DNA of 62,499 nt from a virus, in IMG/VR virus record IMGVR_UViG_3300042504_001487, positions 1 to 62,499 of that record. The stretch is one strand, 5' to 3'. The notes beneath the pieces were generated by a model, which saw only the letters and a program-made list of their open reading frames with translations, made no database searches and was not told where the DNA came from. Numbering within the stretch: the first letter of the stretch is position 1; the number at the start of each line of letters is the position of its first letter. The translations under genes were made by a program, and so were the position numbers. Below are positions 30,101 to 37,725 of the stretch, one piece after another.

Positions 30101-33100
30101 CTTCCGGAAAGTCTTTGGCGACGACCTTGCCGACTGGTCCATGGACGGCGGTAAGAAGATGAAGCTGAGCAAAATAAATCAGCTAATCATCGACGAGTTA
30201 GTGGGGCTGTCCAAGAAGTGGCGCGGTGACTTCACATACCAACCTGGAACCTACCGCAGCCTTGGCTCGGAGTTGTACGCCGACTTCATCTCTGCCATTC
30301 TCAACGACCCGATGTGGACTGCCAAGAACGCCCCGTATGCCACGCTGGGGTTCTTGAACGCACTGGAGCAGAAGCCCGAGGTCGATCAGGCGTATCAACT
30401 GGTGATAAGTCTTGTCCAAGGCGGATCGCTGTACAAAGCGTTGGCAGAAGCCAACCGGGGCAAATCGACGACGGCTTTGGAAAGACTGATTGCCAAATCT
30501 TCCGCGCTCATGCGAACAAAGAAAGTTCTCAAGGATGCTGCTCGCGGTCTGTATCGCTCGATGTTCGGCAGTTGGCTGCCTACTGCTATCCGTGATGGCG
30601 GTATCTGGAAGTCTTACTGGAAAAGGCTCAAGAATATGGGCACGTCAGGCGATTACAACTGGGCACAAGAAGAGGCTTCGCAGTTTGCTGTGCGCCATAT
30701 CACCCAGTTCGACAACGACATGGCAAAAGCCGTGGGCATTCCTTTGAAGCTGGCAGGTATCGACCCCGAATACCTCCAACGCCTGCAAACCAATAACCGA
30801 ATCATTCACGAACGCCGTCGAGTCGGTAAGCTGATTGAGGAAGATCCAGCGAAAGCGCGACAGCTTTTGAAGTGGATGGTGGACGCAGGATTGCTCGGCA
30901 AAGACGTGCAAGATGAAGTGGACGCCACCCCCGATGACGGACTCTACAAGAAGACAGCCGAGGTAATCTACAAGTTGCACGCCAGCGGCGATGGTTTTGA
31001 GCGGGCTTTGAAAGCCGCAAGGCGCAAAGGCGCTCCCGCCGATGCCGAAAAGGCGCTATACGCCTTCGACGTGTCAGGGTTCATGCTCAACCCCAACGTC
31101 TTCACCATGGAGAGCGCCGAGGCCGACAACGCTGACATCGAGAAAACCCTTGGCCCGGATCAATTTGGCGAGTTGGAGCGTATCAACGAAGGCTACCACG
31201 ACCTCATCAAACGCACCATGGTCCAAGCGTATAAGATGGGGCTGTTCCGCCAGAGCACCTGGGACGACGTGATCGTGCCGAACTTCGGAGTGTATGTGCC
31301 GTTCATGCCGATCAAATACTTCACCGGTTATGTGAAGGGTGGCGTAGGCCCGGCCCGTGTCGGAACTGCCAATGACTTGATGGCACCGCATGTGGTCGGC
31401 ATCAGAAAAATGCACGCGCTCATCAACCGCATGCAGCGACAGAAGCAGGCACTTCTTCTGATTGATGTTTTCAACAACATGGGACTCCACAACGAGTTGG
31501 AACCGGTAGAGGATGAAAACTTCGACCGTCAGAAAGCTGAGGAACTCGTCAAGCAGTCGAAAAACACCATTTCGTATGTGTCCTATTGGGATCGGGGCGA
31601 GTATAAATGGGTTAAAGTCAATGGTACGGATGCAGTGCCGCTGGTGATGAACTCAGACCCAGATGACCTCGCCGCCGTTTACCAGTTGCTGAAAGCCAAT
31701 ACGAGATTGTGGCGGATGAATTTCACCATCTTCTCCATCGCATTCAACGTCGCCAACACTTTGCGCAACATCGCGACCCCTTCCGTGGATGTCGGACCCA
31801 AGGCTGGGTACAAAGCGGCCAAAGAACTCCTCTCCATCTTCCCGCAGATGGGCAAGTGGGTGTGGGCTAAAATGGCTGGCAGAGATATGACATCTATCGT
31901 TGCCGCGTCCATTTCGATAGAACACGCAATGCACAAACCGGGCATGCCCGTGTCGAAAGAACTCCAAGAGTTCTATGACCGTGGCATTCTACAACCCTCA
32001 CCTGACGTGGCGTCTTTGCGTATGACGCAAGAGGAACTCGCACGAAGCGTGATGGGAGCCTTGTCCTCGCCAGAGCTTTTGCTCCATGGGGGGCACAAAG
32101 CGGCCAAGGACTTGAACTGGTTTGACAAAACTTTGAAGCAGTATTTTTACTCGGCGGTGGACGCGCTGAGCTTCCTCGGGTCGGTGTCTGAGGCAGCACC
32201 TAAAATCGCCGCGTATCGGGCGTTGAAAGAAAAAATGGTTCCTGAAAAGATCACAGCAACCAGAGCAAACGGGAAGACTACCGTTACTGGACTCAACCCC
32301 GACGGGACGAGAAAAATGGTGCCCGCGTTCACCGATGCGCAGGCGACATACCTCGCCACGCTCGAAGGCATTCCTCGGCCTGGGGTTGGCGGTTCCGACA
32401 ATGCGTTGTGGGAAATGGTGCTGCTGTTCTTCCGCATTATGGGGCAGTCGTGGCGCAAACACCTCATCATGGCAACGGCTCCCCAGACTCGCGCTGGGTT
32501 CCTCATGAGGCACATGTTGTTCCAGGGTGCGAAGTTCGGCCTGCAAGCCATGGCGGCTAACGGGGTGATTGATTACCTCATCGCTCTTGGAGCAGCGGCA
32601 GCAGCAGGCGGAGATGACGACGACATCGAGAAATACAAACAGGTGGACTGGGCAGAGGCTGTGAGCAGACAATCTGACCACAAACTTAGTCGCGGCGGCG
32701 TTGGCCCCTTGATCTGTTGGGTGCTCCCTGACGGCAGCATTGAGCCGCCCTACGGCCACAAGTCCATCCCAGCAGACTGGGTGCCGATCATGCCCCGCTT
32801 GCCTGGAACCGAGTTTAGCCGTGAACTCGACCCCATGTCCTACTACGCCACGTCGAAGACCATAGCTCCGACGATTGCGCCAGTGAACGACGACGTGTTC
32901 TGGAATGACTACATGCGCGGTCTGGTCAGTCTCAACCCTGCGTTTGATGTCGTCTCCGACGCAATGAGCATTGTGGGACCAACACCGCCACGGGACAGCT
33001 ACCGTGGACGTGAGAAGGTTGAGCAGCGCGTCTGGGACGAAGGCTACATCGCCCGTATGCTGGGCCTTGGGGAACACCACCTCAGATCGTTTGGGATCGG

Positions 33101-33575
33101 GTCGAACCCGTATGACACCCCGTTGCCGGGCGCGTGGAACGTGCTCAAGAAACCGGGCTTCAAAACCCTCCTGTCCAGCGACAACATGGTGGGTGTTCGC
33201 GAGGAACGACGCGCCCGCCGCGAAGACGATCTTACCAGTTCGTTCGCTCAGAACATGGTGGGTGAGAAGTTTGGCACCCTCAAGAACACCTTCAACCGCT
33301 TGAAGGGCAAGGCAACCCCCAGGACCAAGCAAGAGGAAGAGATATACAACATCCTCAAACCCGTCATGTCGAAACAGTTCTATGGCACCCAGAAAAACGA
33401 CGGAATGTACGACGTGTTGCAATCCTACGCCCGCATGAAAGCCCAAGGACTGCAAGACACCCCAGGAGGCAAGTTGCTGAAAGCTGAGGCTGATCAGGTG
33501 GTAAAGGACTTGGAGCAAACTGCCGATGAGCTTCAGAAGCCCCTGGAGTATCTCCGCACCCACACTCTCCCATGA
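21147..33575 (+). CDS. Giant polyvalent protein (4142 aa) with GHKL, metallopeptidase-like and ART modules
   Basis: One uninterrupted frame, probably packaged and injected. Approximate layout: helical 1-290; Gly/Ala-rich hydrophobic zone 290-420; HEALHH zinc-peptidase-like site (1048); flank DAMDAEYMAAVE-GDVAKQQ (1201) and payload A, ending with PLSQRFNPKSNSTLYS (about 1405); GHKL-type ATPase with EVFQNAVDA, DTGTGM (1490) and GGGFGLA (1517); HEALHQD (1925); second copy of the flank (2034), ADP-ribosyltransferase-like module (AAGYDIGPVYHGTEQ, 2064) ending with the same PLSQRFN motif (2207); HFRDVPNYVAHMRMNDRT region (about 2410); HEIGHLFDF (2958); hydrophobic helices near 3525 and 3760; basic C-terminus. 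Such proteins bundle effectors that act on the host at entry. The module calls are motif-based. Confidence 0.8.
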   Translation: MATSTVTDWDEIEADPDFSSLPQESRVRMFDDWERNFNRTLLEDADLDKVKPEGLNRFAATNAVRRRKLAGEDVSDPDAAAKTWAEQKQAEAKLAQQSLKDYADVEDKKFRLNDARSMPGVDEFGQASPEWEEGVSKASQNLEAAEAKFTPEVREQAKAANEALKGERKIATLQGNIYTDPALVLNKDEFRQQVLDSDASPEAKALKLASFQSEKKRYLDEAANTLTKGDPQIPLAESFPKFLESKGFNLDREMVQQSEGKLDYSPIQKQRELTQEYLTKMQDRGWFRKIGSAIATGVATGMLDIGTQAVGTAAMLTGDEEKSKIAAELSRASGDIGAAQGLEGDMQATGGTFAGGVSRLGTGMAPMLLPGGAVGGIARLAGAGAGAATAAAVGASALTAGAQTAGSQFGEVYDHLRRQGSTHEQAFGVSRNAAVLSGAVTTALTALGGATGVESLLRQGGKDLVKNRLLSALKAVPGGAAAEIAEELPDEYISQLVSAFAKDPNVSPSQVTDEFAANAPDLMLQIAALGGAGAGVGRFRETTTDPAKAREAEFPTAGAPPPLKPQDYENRAAGGQPIFNEEGDVIGVAPPGATPEETAAYREEIRSAAKAAIPEVVEPIDGVDPAITEEMDARLAAGKASGLADQTLAELERQKAAQGAPAPVAEAPTPKRPLANLTDEELEQRIQDSSRLANETAVEGSPDAAFFTNAAEKYRAEKARRVAATTQAATPAPAAETLGVTSPPAPTLETPEGAARNAPKPKATQTASGKKLGDKIVDGENVAIVNEYDQSTPGMPTELTVLEVDGIVDAKSNKVFATRRDMTPNEITVAQEKIRQRNALAKEMGMPQEEIPQPITPQGAAPTTATEGQPMPGGSSEAEWTPTVNAPAAFTASNGQKLVGTVQSIKDGKAVVSFLWNGNENTQTVPVSQLARPVASLTEPPKYQYTQEQNTRKMGKHFPTAPGVYTNYNFRKAFASMAKDTSLSRIYRMLAKVMSKMPVFANMDLHVVADGDVRYAGEYSFSNGRSAIAVNLRQVGRGKVDALGTILHEALHHLTLAKVRDPQNAWENEIIDKLDTIRGRVLEYAQQNGLGERFDYELDTVEEFISAVFTRPDFQNFLASIPDSFAPGVAVGKFRSVLSEIFRRLAELVTGEMVAKGSTMEQAMTSVLALFETPHRAVETGKLEALNAARSGTGTAKSLADDAMDAEYMAAVESGDVAKQQSMVDAAYSDFVRNTVMLGDRFYPATFIRFGNPPTNTEGSQVASTGFDGGIREKGVSVIGAWHDTVRDKYVIPTGSEQAVAGVSDLVAQNRPVFVVSGSVVKDVGSDTEPLMEAGTVKTQKQLNYSDLIEENNPDFTLDGEQYDSGEEGTKNAYTGGKERWWKSKGMPFPSLKNITYKDGKPVPLSQRFNPKSNSTLYSLAEEPERQLEGANMGRAMEMLGASLYAKNVSGTIGKEVFQNAVDAVMKNENGKARTIWYGQPDANHFVVADTGTGMNPDIIVDKFLRAFVSGKDVGAGGGFGLAKLAFLGSPRKFRIISVGTSTDGRKVKTTLQGTGKSFLHFNEHPPRIRFQPDTDITLAPGFTMRFSYEDAQALPTGTAMEFDMDEPYNASSAISAGMEYVEGVQSSGIKKGTTDLGYGNKATGDELLREMGYSSARSDESMAATLSSSKPYTVLHSFSTPSADVDVIVREGAKIKKTRFSYVPVLNRSIFQFSTSFNLNNEVALPEGLVVNIKPKVRAGTADYPFTTNRESVTDSVKREIERFFQEAGARENAKLNAKYANAIDSAAPIPGTGKVLLDTASTLPPALLDDLTNSASVQRALGDVTKIQDAILSMLGRKFGPKFQRAKFAGLITGARAYGVHFGKPGSLEPTAIYHDIWKEMAMAEEEFSVLHENDPAVKDLGVDDQMRLMYDTFLTKVTGVAFHEALHQDVDSEGEPLARELTFKAGDIVDAVVSLLNNTHTQDEINTTINDLIAQKRRIDTYEDSQAASEFVTAQGGYDGYAMAERGQAQGSREGSGKAGARVGTAPFSPADDAMDAEYMAAVEAGDVAKQQAMVDAAAKAAGYDIGPVYHGTEQKGLTEFYGGWWSDTKKVAREFGSQRYTAFLKGPLADGDTLRDLYKKFRGDDIDPDSGEPLYDSEIADIAMSGSRFGDYVRAAGYQGIEVWDESNAETGMAYAVFDPNQIKSADPITRDEQGNVIPLSQRFNPKSNSTLYSPADDSEPFYSKLAQVVEQKMPNRADAQTIKGIINNTQTGIKAEEIKWSGIVPWLESQTGPITKQAVLDYLAADGAVRLEEVRMDDSNAVSADEARQYFGIAKREWDAMTPESRADMIKDASERKKRVHTRYQQYQLPGGENYREVVLAMPLQFQKTTPSKLTDQYNRGVITQAEYFQRLESLVEPSGGNYTSSHFRDVPNYVAHMRMNDRTDAEGKPGAFIEEIQSDRHQAGREKGYKINTRSPNTIIKDTDKVLGELRSRTGEYIPTDEHWATHPDLSAKWDALTSELEQARQDVGRVPDAPFRTTWPLQMFKRALADAVAAGKQWIGWTTGETQAERYDLSKQIKEVAYYWDGPGDPDGQLVAVNHQGQEVMNQHSLKPDALADYIGKETAEKLVNAPDQNGMRKLSGLDLKVGGEGMKGFYDNILPKEIGKYVKQWSGRVEQTELVTGETKVDDSEWKRRNYPGVPWDAEMRAEYERHQKPIVEKAPIWRVDITPQMKAGVRSGQTLFSPADESDQRESDAVLGVMMEDDRFEEGVKMYDKAKRRQLGSPPQPSANTSTPPRFTNSAQFAAAFEAAYLRGDFDYFLEALKQADRHIYVPEMKRYINASKLGDKDAAERLEWFRHAIAGTIPANVKPQTKTPPPPQPSSAGAPPVGMPPPPPAATPPPKAGVSNRPMLTLNTAAMGMIAKMLGANVRINTLLRRARGRIKISMADGSKIELSKQLFKDPVQAAKTLAHEIGHLFDFLPASGFGKKLAGRIAPLGNFRKVFGDDLADWSMDGGKKMKLSKINQLIIDELVGLSKKWRGDFTYQPGTYRSLGSELYADFISAILNDPMWTAKNAPYATLGFLNALEQKPEVDQAYQLVISLVQGGSLYKALAEANRGKSTTALERLIAKSSALMRTKKVLKDAARGLYRSMFGSWLPTAIRDGGIWKSYWKRLKNMGTSGDYNWAQEEASQFAVRHITQFDNDMAKAVGIPLKLAGIDPEYLQRLQTNNRIIHERRRVGKLIEEDPAKARQLLKWMVDAGLLGKDVQDEVDATPDDGLYKKTAEVIYKLHASGDGFERALKAARRKGAPADAEKALYAFDVSGFMLNPNVFTMESAEADNADIEKTLGPDQFGELERINEGYHDLIKRTMVQAYKMGLFRQSTWDDVIVPNFGVYVPFMPIKYFTGYVKGGVGPARVGTANDLMAPHVVGIRKMHALINRMQRQKQALLLIDVFNNMGLHNELEPVEDENFDRQKAEELVKQSKNTISYVSYWDRGEYKWVKVNGTDAVPLVMNSDPDDLAAVYQLLKANTRLWRMNFTIFSIAFNVANTLRNIATPSVDVGPKAGYKAAKELLSIFPQMGKWVWAKMAGRDMTSIVAASISIEHAMHKPGMPVSKELQEFYDRGILQPSPDVASLRMTQEELARSVMGALSSPELLLHGGHKAAKDLNWFDKTLKQYFYSAVDALSFLGSVSEAAPKIAAYRALKEKMVPEKITATRANGKTTVTGLNPDGTRKMVPAFTDAQATYLATLEGIPRPGVGGSDNALWEMVLLFFRIMGQSWRKHLIMATAPQTRAGFLMRHMLFQGAKFGLQAMAANGVIDYLIALGAAAAAGGDDDDIEKYKQVDWAEAVSRQSDHKLSRGGVGPLICWVLPDGSIEPPYGHKSIPADWVPIMPRLPGTEFSRELDPMSYYATSKTIAPTIAPVNDDVFWNDYMRGLVSLNPAFDVVSDAMSIVGPTPPRDSYRGREKVEQRVWDEGYIARMLGLGEHHLRSFGIGSNPYDTPLPGAWNVLKKPGFKTLLSSDNMVGVREERRARREDDLTSSFAQNMVGEKFGTLKNTFNRLKGKATPRTKQEEEIYNILKPVMSKQFYGTQKNDGMYDVLQSYARMKAQGLQDTPGGKLLKAEADQVVKDLEQTADELQKPLEYLRTHTLP

Positions 33576-34159
33576 AACGTCCCCTCAACGAAAACACCGT
33601 CCCTATCGGGGGGCGCTGGAACTACCGCGACCCGTTGACCGACGTGCCGTTCTCCACCAACGACCTTGTCGTGTTGTTGCAGCAGGTGCGGGCGCAACGC
33701 AAAGCCAATGGCATACCTGTGGAGAGCGGATGGGAGCGAGTGGTGTTGGACGAACTGTGTCAGCAGAACCCAAAAGTGCTGTGCGGCGAGGCCGGTGTTG
33801 GAGAGATCCACATGACCGGCGACGACGTTCGTCGGTTTCTTACCACGCTGAAAGAGCAGTATGGTCGAGAGCTTGTCAGCGATGAGGAACACCAGCGCAG
33901 AGCCGACATCTGCCTGACCTGCCCCAAGATCGCCGATGTTGCCTGCACCTTCCCGTGCGGCTGGGTCAGTAAGATGCTCACCGAGATGCTCGGCGGTCGG
34001 CAAATCCATCGGCCTGCGGAGATATATAAAAGGGGGTGTGCCGCGTGTGGCTGCGACATATCCAGCAAAACGTACTATCCCCTGAATGTCCTGAAAACAG
34101 TGGATCAAAAATTGGGGAAAAGCCCCGACTATTGGTCTAGCTGTTGGATGAGGGAGTGA
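33572..34159 (+). CDS. Cysteine-rich putative zinc-binding protein, 195 aa
   Basis: The start overlaps the giant gene's stop by 4 bases. The C-terminal half has ICLTCPKIADVACTFPC and GCAACGCDI, about seven Cys that could form two zinc sites. The N-terminal half is helical. Its end overlaps the convergent Dps-like gene by 23 bases. No family recognised. Confidence 0.55.
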   Translation: MKRPLNENTVPIGGRWNYRDPLTDVPFSTNDLVVLLQQVRAQRKANGIPVESGWERVVLDELCQQNPKVLCGEAGVGEIHMTGDDVRRFLTTLKEQYGRELVSDEEHQRRADICLTCPKIADVACTFPCGWVSKMLTEMLGGRQIHRPAEIYKRGCAACGCDISSKTYYPLNVLKTVDQKLGKSPDYWSSCWMRE

Positions 34160-34553
34160 CCCTCTTCTGGATCAAGAACTGGCGCTTCTCCGAGTCGTCG
34201 CAAAACTGAGCCAACAGGTTCTTGGTGCCCTCGCTGGCTTTTGCCATCGCTGCCACGCAAACGCTGCACAGGTTTTTCTCCCCCGACATCACGTCGGAAA
34301 ACAGCTTTTCCGGGGAGTGCTCGTTCGGGTGGAACGCGGCATTCTTGGCAGCGTCTTGCGCCAGTTTGGCGAGGTCCAGCTTGACGCCGAGTCCCAGTGT
34401 CCGCTCAACCGCCGAATCGTACGCCTCGCCGTAGGCTTCGTAGAGTTTTCCGAACATCTTGTGGTCTTCAAAAAACGTCGGCCCTTGCGTGTCGTGATGG
34501 GCGCGTTGGGCAAACAGGCGGAGGGTCAGCAGTTGGAGGGCGACGAGGTTCAT
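34137..34553 (-). CDS. Dps/ferritin-like protein
   Basis: 138 aa. Residues 1-55 match the first two helices of the Dps/ferritin family: LQLLTLRLFAQRAHHDTQGP (His in helix A), then FFEDHKMFGKLYEAYGEAYDSAVERTLGLG (Glu, His, Tyr and Glu at di-iron and ferroxidase positions). Dps proteins store iron and protect DNA from peroxide. The C-terminal half is less typical, with a CSVC pair. It may protect packaged or host DNA, or be a minor virion protein. Confidence 0.6.
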   Translation of the reverse strand: MNLVALQLLTLRLFAQRAHHDTQGPTFFEDHKMFGKLYEAYGEAYDSAVERTLGLGVKLDLAKLAQDAAKNAAFHPNEHSPEKLFSDVMSGEKNLCSVCVAAMAKASEGTKNLLAQFCDDSEKRQFLIQKRVTPSSNS

Positions 34554-34586
34554 GGTTCGGTATTGTAGCGGGTGGGGTGGTGGTGG

Positions 34587-35747
34587 TCAACTTTCTGTCA
34601 TCGGAATGGTGTTCTGCACCCAGCCTGCTTTGGCGACGGCATAGCCGTTGGTCGGGAACGTGCCAATCAGGTCCGGTGCCTCGACGCCCAGCTTCTCAGC
34701 CAGATCGGTGACGCGCATCTTCTTGCCGTTGAGAGCGGCTTCAATGTCGGCACGAGTGATCCGCTTGGTCGGCTTTGGCTCGGACGCTTTAACCTTCACT
34801 GCTTCGGGCAGATCCGACGATTTGACGACAGTGTGAACCGGAGATTTGGGTGCGATCATGGGGATGATCTCGGTGGGCTTTTCATCGTCGCCCCAGAAGT
34901 CTTCACCTTCTGGTTCTGGCTCTCCCTCGTCAGCGTCACAGACACTAACAGGACTGGCAACGTCAAGGTTCCCGTTCTTGGGGCCACGCCCCAAGATGAT
35001 GTCGGCTAGCGATCCGTCCTTGCAGCCATGCACCAGCACGGCCTTGGTGCTGACGAGACCGCCGCGCTCGCGTACCACGCGGTCGTGCTTGACCGAGTCG
35101 CAGACAAGGTTGGTTCCCTCCATGCGGTAGTTGCGTGTGGCCCACATGTCGCTGATCAGTTCGGTGTGCGACACGCCCATGTGGTAGATGGGCCAGCGCA
35201 AATACACGTCGAACGGAGTATTGGGGTTCATGTAGCTCGGCTTGGCGAGATCGACGATCAAGGGTTTGATACGCTCGTCGCGTTCCATGTTTGCCGGGTA
35301 GATGCCGGTGCCCATCAGCATGCGGTCGTTGTCGCGGTAAACGATCTTGCCGTTCTCGGCGTATGGGGTGTCAACGACGACTCCACGGAACGGTGTGCCG
35401 CCCATGCGGTAGTCTTCCTGCAAAAGCGTGGCCCAGCGTGGCACCCGTGGCAGCATGTCGGCTTCCATCCACAAGAACGGTTCCGTGTTGCCCATCGAGC
35501 CGAGAGCAAACACGACGGCGGAGAAATGGTTGTTGCAAGCGATAGGGGCACCGCCGTCAAAGTCTTGACCGAGAACGTGCGTCTGTGCGCCAAGGAGTTC
35601 AGCGGCCTCGTAGGCGGCGTCCTTGGCGGCAGGTGTTGGGAAGAGGATCACGGGGAACTCTTCCAAGCCTCCGAATTTGAGCAGACATTGTGTCAGAGCG
35701 GGCAGCAGGTGCTTGTCGTGGGCGGATACGGGGATGGCGATTTTCAT
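34587..35747 (-). CDS. Putative GT-A glycosyltransferase with HTH-like tail and internal EDFWG
   Basis: 386 aa. Residues 1-250: MKIAIPVSAHDKHLLPALTQ, then FLWMEADMLPR (acidic DxD-like site near 92-96), and a helical end; it resembles the N-terminal half of the 36133 protein (FIWIEADVSP). Residues about 278-290 carry EGEDFWGDDEK, the phage's tag motif at an internal place. The C-terminal 65 residues (TRADIEAALNGKKMRVTDLAEKLG) look like a small helix-turn-helix. Sugar transfer is inferred. Upstream 35748-35812 has a CATATT-type -10 candidate. Confidence 0.55.
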   Translation of the reverse strand: MKIAIPVSAHDKHLLPALTQCLLKFGGLEEFPVILFPTPAAKDAAYEAAELLGAQTHVLGQDFDGGAPIACNNHFSAVVFALGSMGNTEPFLWMEADMLPRVPRWATLLQEDYRMGGTPFRGVVVDTPYAENGKIVYRDNDRMLMGTGIYPANMERDERIKPLIVDLAKPSYMNPNTPFDVYLRWPIYHMGVSHTELISDMWATRNYRMEGTNLVCDSVKHDRVVRERGGLVSTKAVLVHGCKDGSLADIILGRGPKNGNLDVASPVSVCDADEGEPEPEGEDFWGDDEKPTEIIPMIAPKSPVHTVVKSSDLPEAVKVKASEPKPTKRITRADIEAALNGKKMRVTDLAEKLGVEAPDLIGTFPTNGYAVAKAGWVQNTIPMTES

Positions 35748-35812
35748 GGGGGTAGCTACTTGGTTAATATGAGACTCCGGCTAGGAGCTTGAAAGAGAGA
35801 GAGAGCGGAGGT

Positions 35813-36136
35813 TCATGAGTTGTGGGCGTATATTTTAGTGAGGAAGTACCCAGTCTCACCAAAAGGGTTGTGCTCCACGTCGGGCACGTTGACCCACACT
35901 ATTTGGGCGGCTTCCACTTTTACACCCTCGACACTTTCAGCACGCAGATTGAACAGGAAATCGGTGACGGTGGCAACGTCTTGAATAGGCTGATTGGATG
36001 AGTTCAGACCGACAAAGCAAACGCGAACAGGAGTGAGTTCTCGCACCAGTTCGTACTTCGCGTCTTCGCCAAAGCTGAGCACCTCGGCTAAGGCACACAT
36101 GAACCTGTCCCACTTTTCTCGCTCCGGTGATGTCAT
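35813..36136 (-). CDS. Hypothetical protein, 107 aa
   Basis: The start overlaps the glycosyltransferase stop by 4 bases (ATGA). It has a helical N-terminus and an alpha/beta body (VRVCFVGLNSSNQP, VEAAQIVWVNVPDVEHNPFGETGY). The segment VWVNVPDVEHNPFGETGYF resembles VWLNIPDKVENPFSDIGFF of the major capsid protein (about residues 339-357), hinting at a shared origin. Function unknown. Confidence 0.55.
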   Translation of the reverse strand: MTSPEREKWDRFMCALAEVLSFGEDAKYELVRELTPVRVCFVGLNSSNQPIQDVATVTDFLFNLRAESVEGVKVEAAQIVWVNVPDVEHNPFGETGYFLTKIYAHNS

Positions 36137-37725
36137 GATTTAGAATTTTCGAGTGCTTGTTGAAATTTGAGGAGTCTTGCCCGTTCGCTGTGGTCGGCAA
36201 AAAAGTCGGGGCAGCGGTTCGCGTTGAACTCGTACACCCGTTCGCTGGCTTCATCGGTGGGGAGATTCTCCCTCTTGGCAACCTCGTTAACCAAAAGCTC
36301 ATAGACGGGGCACGCTGGGTATCCCGCGTACTGCCATCCTTTCGGTGGGGTGATGCGAGTTTTCTTCTCCGTCCGAAGACGTTTGCCTTCCAGCACGGTG
36401 CCGTCCGGCAAGTTGACCACGCCGTCGGCGACGTATTGCGCCCAGGTATTGCTGGGGTAGATGCAGTCTGGGTGGGTCAGGCACACCTCTTGGATGCGCG
36501 GATGCTTCAATCCTTCGGCGATGGTCATGCAGGCGCTTTGATTGCCGATGAATAGGTCGGACCCAGCGATCATGCGAGCCGCCTGCAAGAAGTCTTTGGT
36601 GGACTGGTATTCGACCTGTCCGAAAGCCTCGCAGAAACGCGCATGTTCCTCGACAAGTCCGATGAATACCAGCTTACTTCCAAAGTGTTTCACCACTTCG
36701 CCCCACGGGAATTGGGGGTTGTTGTAACGTGGACTGCGGTTGATGACGACGCGACCCGCGTATGAGGTGTCTGGGTCAACCGAGAGCCACGGTTCGGATA
36801 CGTCCGGCATCGAAGATATGAAACCGTCGCGGATTGCGGCTTGCGCGTGGTTCTGCGCCAAGTTGAGACCGTTGTTGATGTACCCGTACCGCCTGAATTT
36901 CTCAGACTCCCAGTGGAGCGTTTCACGCTTCCAGATGCGAACGGAGTTGATGTAAGGTTGCGCTTCGATCAAAGGTTTGACCAAGTGTGTGCGGTGGACG
37001 ATGCCCGCTGTGTCTGAGTGGTCCCGCAGATACACATCGCACTGCTTGCCGGTGTGCTTGAGTGTGGCGAGCATGACGAAGATGTCCCCGGCGTCTCCTG
37101 TGGTGGAGGCATTCAATGCGTTGTTCTCATACCCGCGTCCAGGAAGGATCACGTCAAGCAGCCCTTGCTTTTGGTCTTTGTGAAAGAGGACCGCCTCGTC
37201 GCCAACGACTTCCATGTCGCGGGGGAACTCGTGGAGTGTGACATCCCCGTTGACGTCGTAGGTGCCGTAGCTGTGGCGGATAAGTTCAGTGCGTCCGATC
37301 TTGTCTGGGTGGGCGCAAACGATAAACTCGTCAAAACCGCCGCTCTTAAAGCCGATTGGTGCGTGGTCGAAAGCATTTGGACCCTGCACTCCAACTCCTG
37401 AGAAGTTGTCGAACGGAGGGTTCATGTGCCCGGCGTACAGGTATTCTTTACCGACACGCTTGTATTCCTTCGACAGTGCCGCCGCCCACCCTGCTTTCAA
37501 CGGAGAGACGTCAGCCTCAATCCAGATGAACGCTTGTCCTTTCATGTGTTCCGCCACATACCGGAACGACCAGTTCGCCACCTCGGGGTATCGCATGCCC
37601 TCCGGTTCCGGCGCGGTGAAGACTTGAACTTCGGTGCCGTCCAGTTCTTTGCAGAAACGGACGAGACGTTCGACAGCCTTCTTCTCGTGAGGAGCTTGGT
37701 AGAGGACGACTGGGAGGGTGCTCAC
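36133..37725 (-). CDS. Two-domain glycosyltransferase (GT-A plus GT-B/GT9-like)
   Basis: 530 aa from GTG 37725, chosen for its 4-base overlap with the upstream methyltransferase stop. Residues 1-210 are GT-A-like with FIWIEAD near 72, paralogous to the 34587 protein. Residues about 225-480 resemble heptosyltransferase-type GT-B proteins: VINRSPRYNNPQFPW, LVFIGLVEEHARF, and the sugar-nucleotide region AGSDLFIGNQSACMTIAEGLK. It probably adds two sugars or acts on a glycan chain. Confidence 0.7.
   Translation of the reverse strand: MSTLPVVLYQAPHEKKAVERLVRFCKELDGTEVQVFTAPEPEGMRYPEVANWSFRYVAEHMKGQAFIWIEADVSPLKAGWAAALSKEYKRVGKEYLYAGHMNPPFDNFSGVGVQGPNAFDHAPIGFKSGGFDEFIVCAHPDKIGRTELIRHSYGTYDVNGDVTLHEFPRDMEVVGDEAVLFHKDQKQGLLDVILPGRGYENNALNASTTGDAGDIFVMLATLKHTGKQCDVYLRDHSDTAGIVHRTHLVKPLIEAQPYINSVRIWKRETLHWESEKFRRYGYINNGLNLAQNHAQAAIRDGFISSMPDVSEPWLSVDPDTSYAGRVVINRSPRYNNPQFPWGEVVKHFGSKLVFIGLVEEHARFCEAFGQVEYQSTKDFLQAARMIAGSDLFIGNQSACMTIAEGLKHPRIQEVCLTHPDCIYPSNTWAQYVADGVVNLPDGTVLEGKRLRTEKKTRITPPKGWQYAGYPACPVYELLVNEVAKRENLPTDEASERVYEFNANRCPDFFADHSERARLLKFQQALENSKS

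Noticed and set aside
31998-33563. 521-codon ORF antisense to the giant gene
   Set aside because: Shadow of the giant gene's codon pattern; no domain, no independent promoter or spacing support.
21147-33575. N4-type virion RNA polymerase in the giant protein
   Set aside because: No T7/N4-type polymerase motifs were seen; the recognisable pieces are peptidase-like, GHKL and ART modules.
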